Positions 40,651 to 41,424 of a stretch of DNA of 41,424 bases are shown piece by piece. The DNA lies in assembly GCA_002428415.1 (NCBI GenBank), contig DIWI01000027.1:1-41424 (forward strand). The letters are read 5' to 3'. Every line of letters begins with the position of its first letter. The stretch's first letter is position 1. Below the pieces are notes generated by a model that was not told the origin of the DNA, made no database searches, and saw nothing but the letters and a program-made list of their open reading frames with translations. Made by a program: the position numbers and the translations under genes. The stretch is from Clostridiaceae bacterium UBA6110. GTDB taxonomy: Bacteria > Bacillota > Clostridia > Clostridiales > Clostridiaceae.

Positions 40651-41304
40651 CTAAAGGTCGCCGTCCGGTGCGTTGTAGAATCCGCAGCCAGCTCCTCTGA
40701 AGCCGCCTCTGCCGCCCCTGCCGCCGCCTCTGCCAAAGAGTCCGAGGATCTCGTCAGCTATGCTCTTGATCTCTGTCTGGTCAGTTGTACCATTAAGCTC
40801 AGCTATAAGCGCATCAGCTTCAGCTATGAATTCAAGTCCTCTTGGCGTTACATCTGTGACTCCGAGGATTTCATGCATCTTGTTCCTGAGATCTTCCAGC
40901 TTCTCGATGTTGGCTTTCTTCAGAGTCGTATATGTAGGATATGCTTCAAGTATCTTAGCCTTGTCTGCATCTTCAAGCGCTCCTACCAAAGCATCTCTTG
41001 CATCCTTAGTCTCATCATAGAACTCATCCCTGAGGTCAACCATCTCTTCCCTGATTTTCTGAAGGTCTGCTATCTGTGCATCAGTCAGGTCCTGATAGTT
41101 ACCTGCCTGTCCGCCCATCATTCCACGCTCACCTGACATCATTCCGCCACGTCCGCTTTTTCCGCCTCTTCCGAAGAACTGGTTCTGCTGTGGAACCTCC
41201 GTCTCAGTTTCAGCCGCAAGTGCCTTCGATCCGAAGAATGCCATTGCTCCGATTCCTATTACCGCTGCCATTGCAGCTGCAATTACTTTCTTGTTCATCA
41301 TCAT
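40651..41304 (-). CDS. secreted Spy/CpxP-like protein with Gly-Arg-Met-rich regions
   Basis: The 217-residue protein has an N-terminal signal peptide (MMMNKK, a hydrophobic run, cleavage likely after KALA at 30). Mature regions: a Gly/Arg/Met linker (GRGGMMSGERGMMGG, 51-65), an alpha-helical core (about 73-185) opening LTDAQIADLQKIREE, the LTxxQ-type motif of Spy/CpxP-like chaperones, and a C-terminal RGG-rich tail with one cysteine (GRGGGRGGRGGFRGAGC). The ATG follows AAAGGGAGAG. It lies directly upstream of a kinase-regulator pair, as cpxP lies beside cpxRA, so a stress or metal role is inferred. Confidence 0.7.
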   Translation of the reverse strand: MMMNKKVIAAAMAAVIGIGAMAFFGSKALAAETETEVPQQNQFFGRGGKSGRGGMMSGERGMMGGQAGNYQDLTDAQIADLQKIREEMVDLRDEFYDETKDARDALVGALEDADKAKILEAYPTYTTLKKANIEKLEDLRNKMHEILGVTDVTPRGLEFIAEADALIAELNGTTDQTEIKSIADEILGLFGRGGGRGGRGGFRGAGCGFYNAPDGDL

Positions 41305-41424
41305 CTCTCCCTTTCTTTTCTGAAGCTATCTGCTTCCCTTGAAGAAACTATACCATCTCTCTGATTCAATAATACCCCTAAACCTCAGTGAATACTGTGG
41401 CATAATTGTGGTAACTGAAATTCT

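Overview
The window looks like chromosomal DNA from an anaerobic, moderate-GC member of the Bacillota, probably Clostridia. This rests on the gene content (GatCAB amidotransferase, PcrA and LigA in one run, GroESL under a CIRCE operator, Rex, an NfnAB-type transhydrogenase and a DUF1461/Lit lipoprotein enzyme), strong AGGAGG-type ribosome binding sites, sigma-A promoters, purine-riboswitch control of guaB and frequent AGG arginine codons. Species cannot be named from the sequence. Most genes are on the minus strand. Where a start is moved from the longest reading frame, the choice rests on a visible Shine-Dalgarno (SD) sequence; several are TTG or GTG.

Layout. 1-240: a truncated tRNA-Gln and a complete tRNA-Pro. 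338-3187: housekeeping run AIR-synthase-like protein, rph, rdgB-type pyrophosphatase, YfcE-type phosphoesterase. 3248-11104: pcrA, ligA, a small membrane protein, gatC, gatA, gatB, ending at a hairpin. 11205-11364: a free-standing small RNA gene with its own promoter, three hairpins and a terminator, not matching any RNA family I recognise. 11442-14462: RsuA-type pseudouridine synthase, pgi, a SprT-like metalloprotein and a 64-residue protein. 14657-15771: three tandem paralogues of the small HesB-like 'CC/Se motif' family. 16083-21586: two Cof-type HAD phosphatases flanking guaB and guaA, with a guanine riboswitch in the guaB leader. 21624-22532: an isolated prepilin and prepilin peptidase. 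22757-24150: an AT-rich Schlafen-AlbA_2 gene with repeats at its promoter, probably acquired. 24285-26290: groES-groEL. 26425-29601: a MATE transporter, LysR regulator and MBL-fold hydrolase. 29906-30568: Lit-like membrane enzyme. 30691-34839: nfnA, nfnB and an 8-oxoguanine glycosylase, then rex. 35046-37316: a membrane-anchored alpha/beta hydrolase, a SigI-domain/RsgI-like fusion protein and a glutaredoxin. 37476-38487: an RluF-type pseudouridine synthase followed by five perfect DnaA boxes. 38488-41304: sensor kinase, response regulator and a Spy/CpxP-like secreted protein.

The most unusual items are: (1) the membrane protein at 36024-37028, which appears to join the C-terminal DNA-binding half of sigma-I to an RsgI-like anti-sigma module, without sigma region 2 and without the Asn-Pro cleavage site; (2) the small RNA at 11205-11328, with six-C tracts in two hairpin loops; (3) the three CC/Se-family paralogues with stepwise loss of the Cys-Cys motif; (4) the DnaA-box cluster far from any visible dnaA; (5) the Met/Gly/Arg-rich two-component locus with a Spy/CpxP-like partner. 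All functional statements are inferred from reading the sequence; no database search was run.
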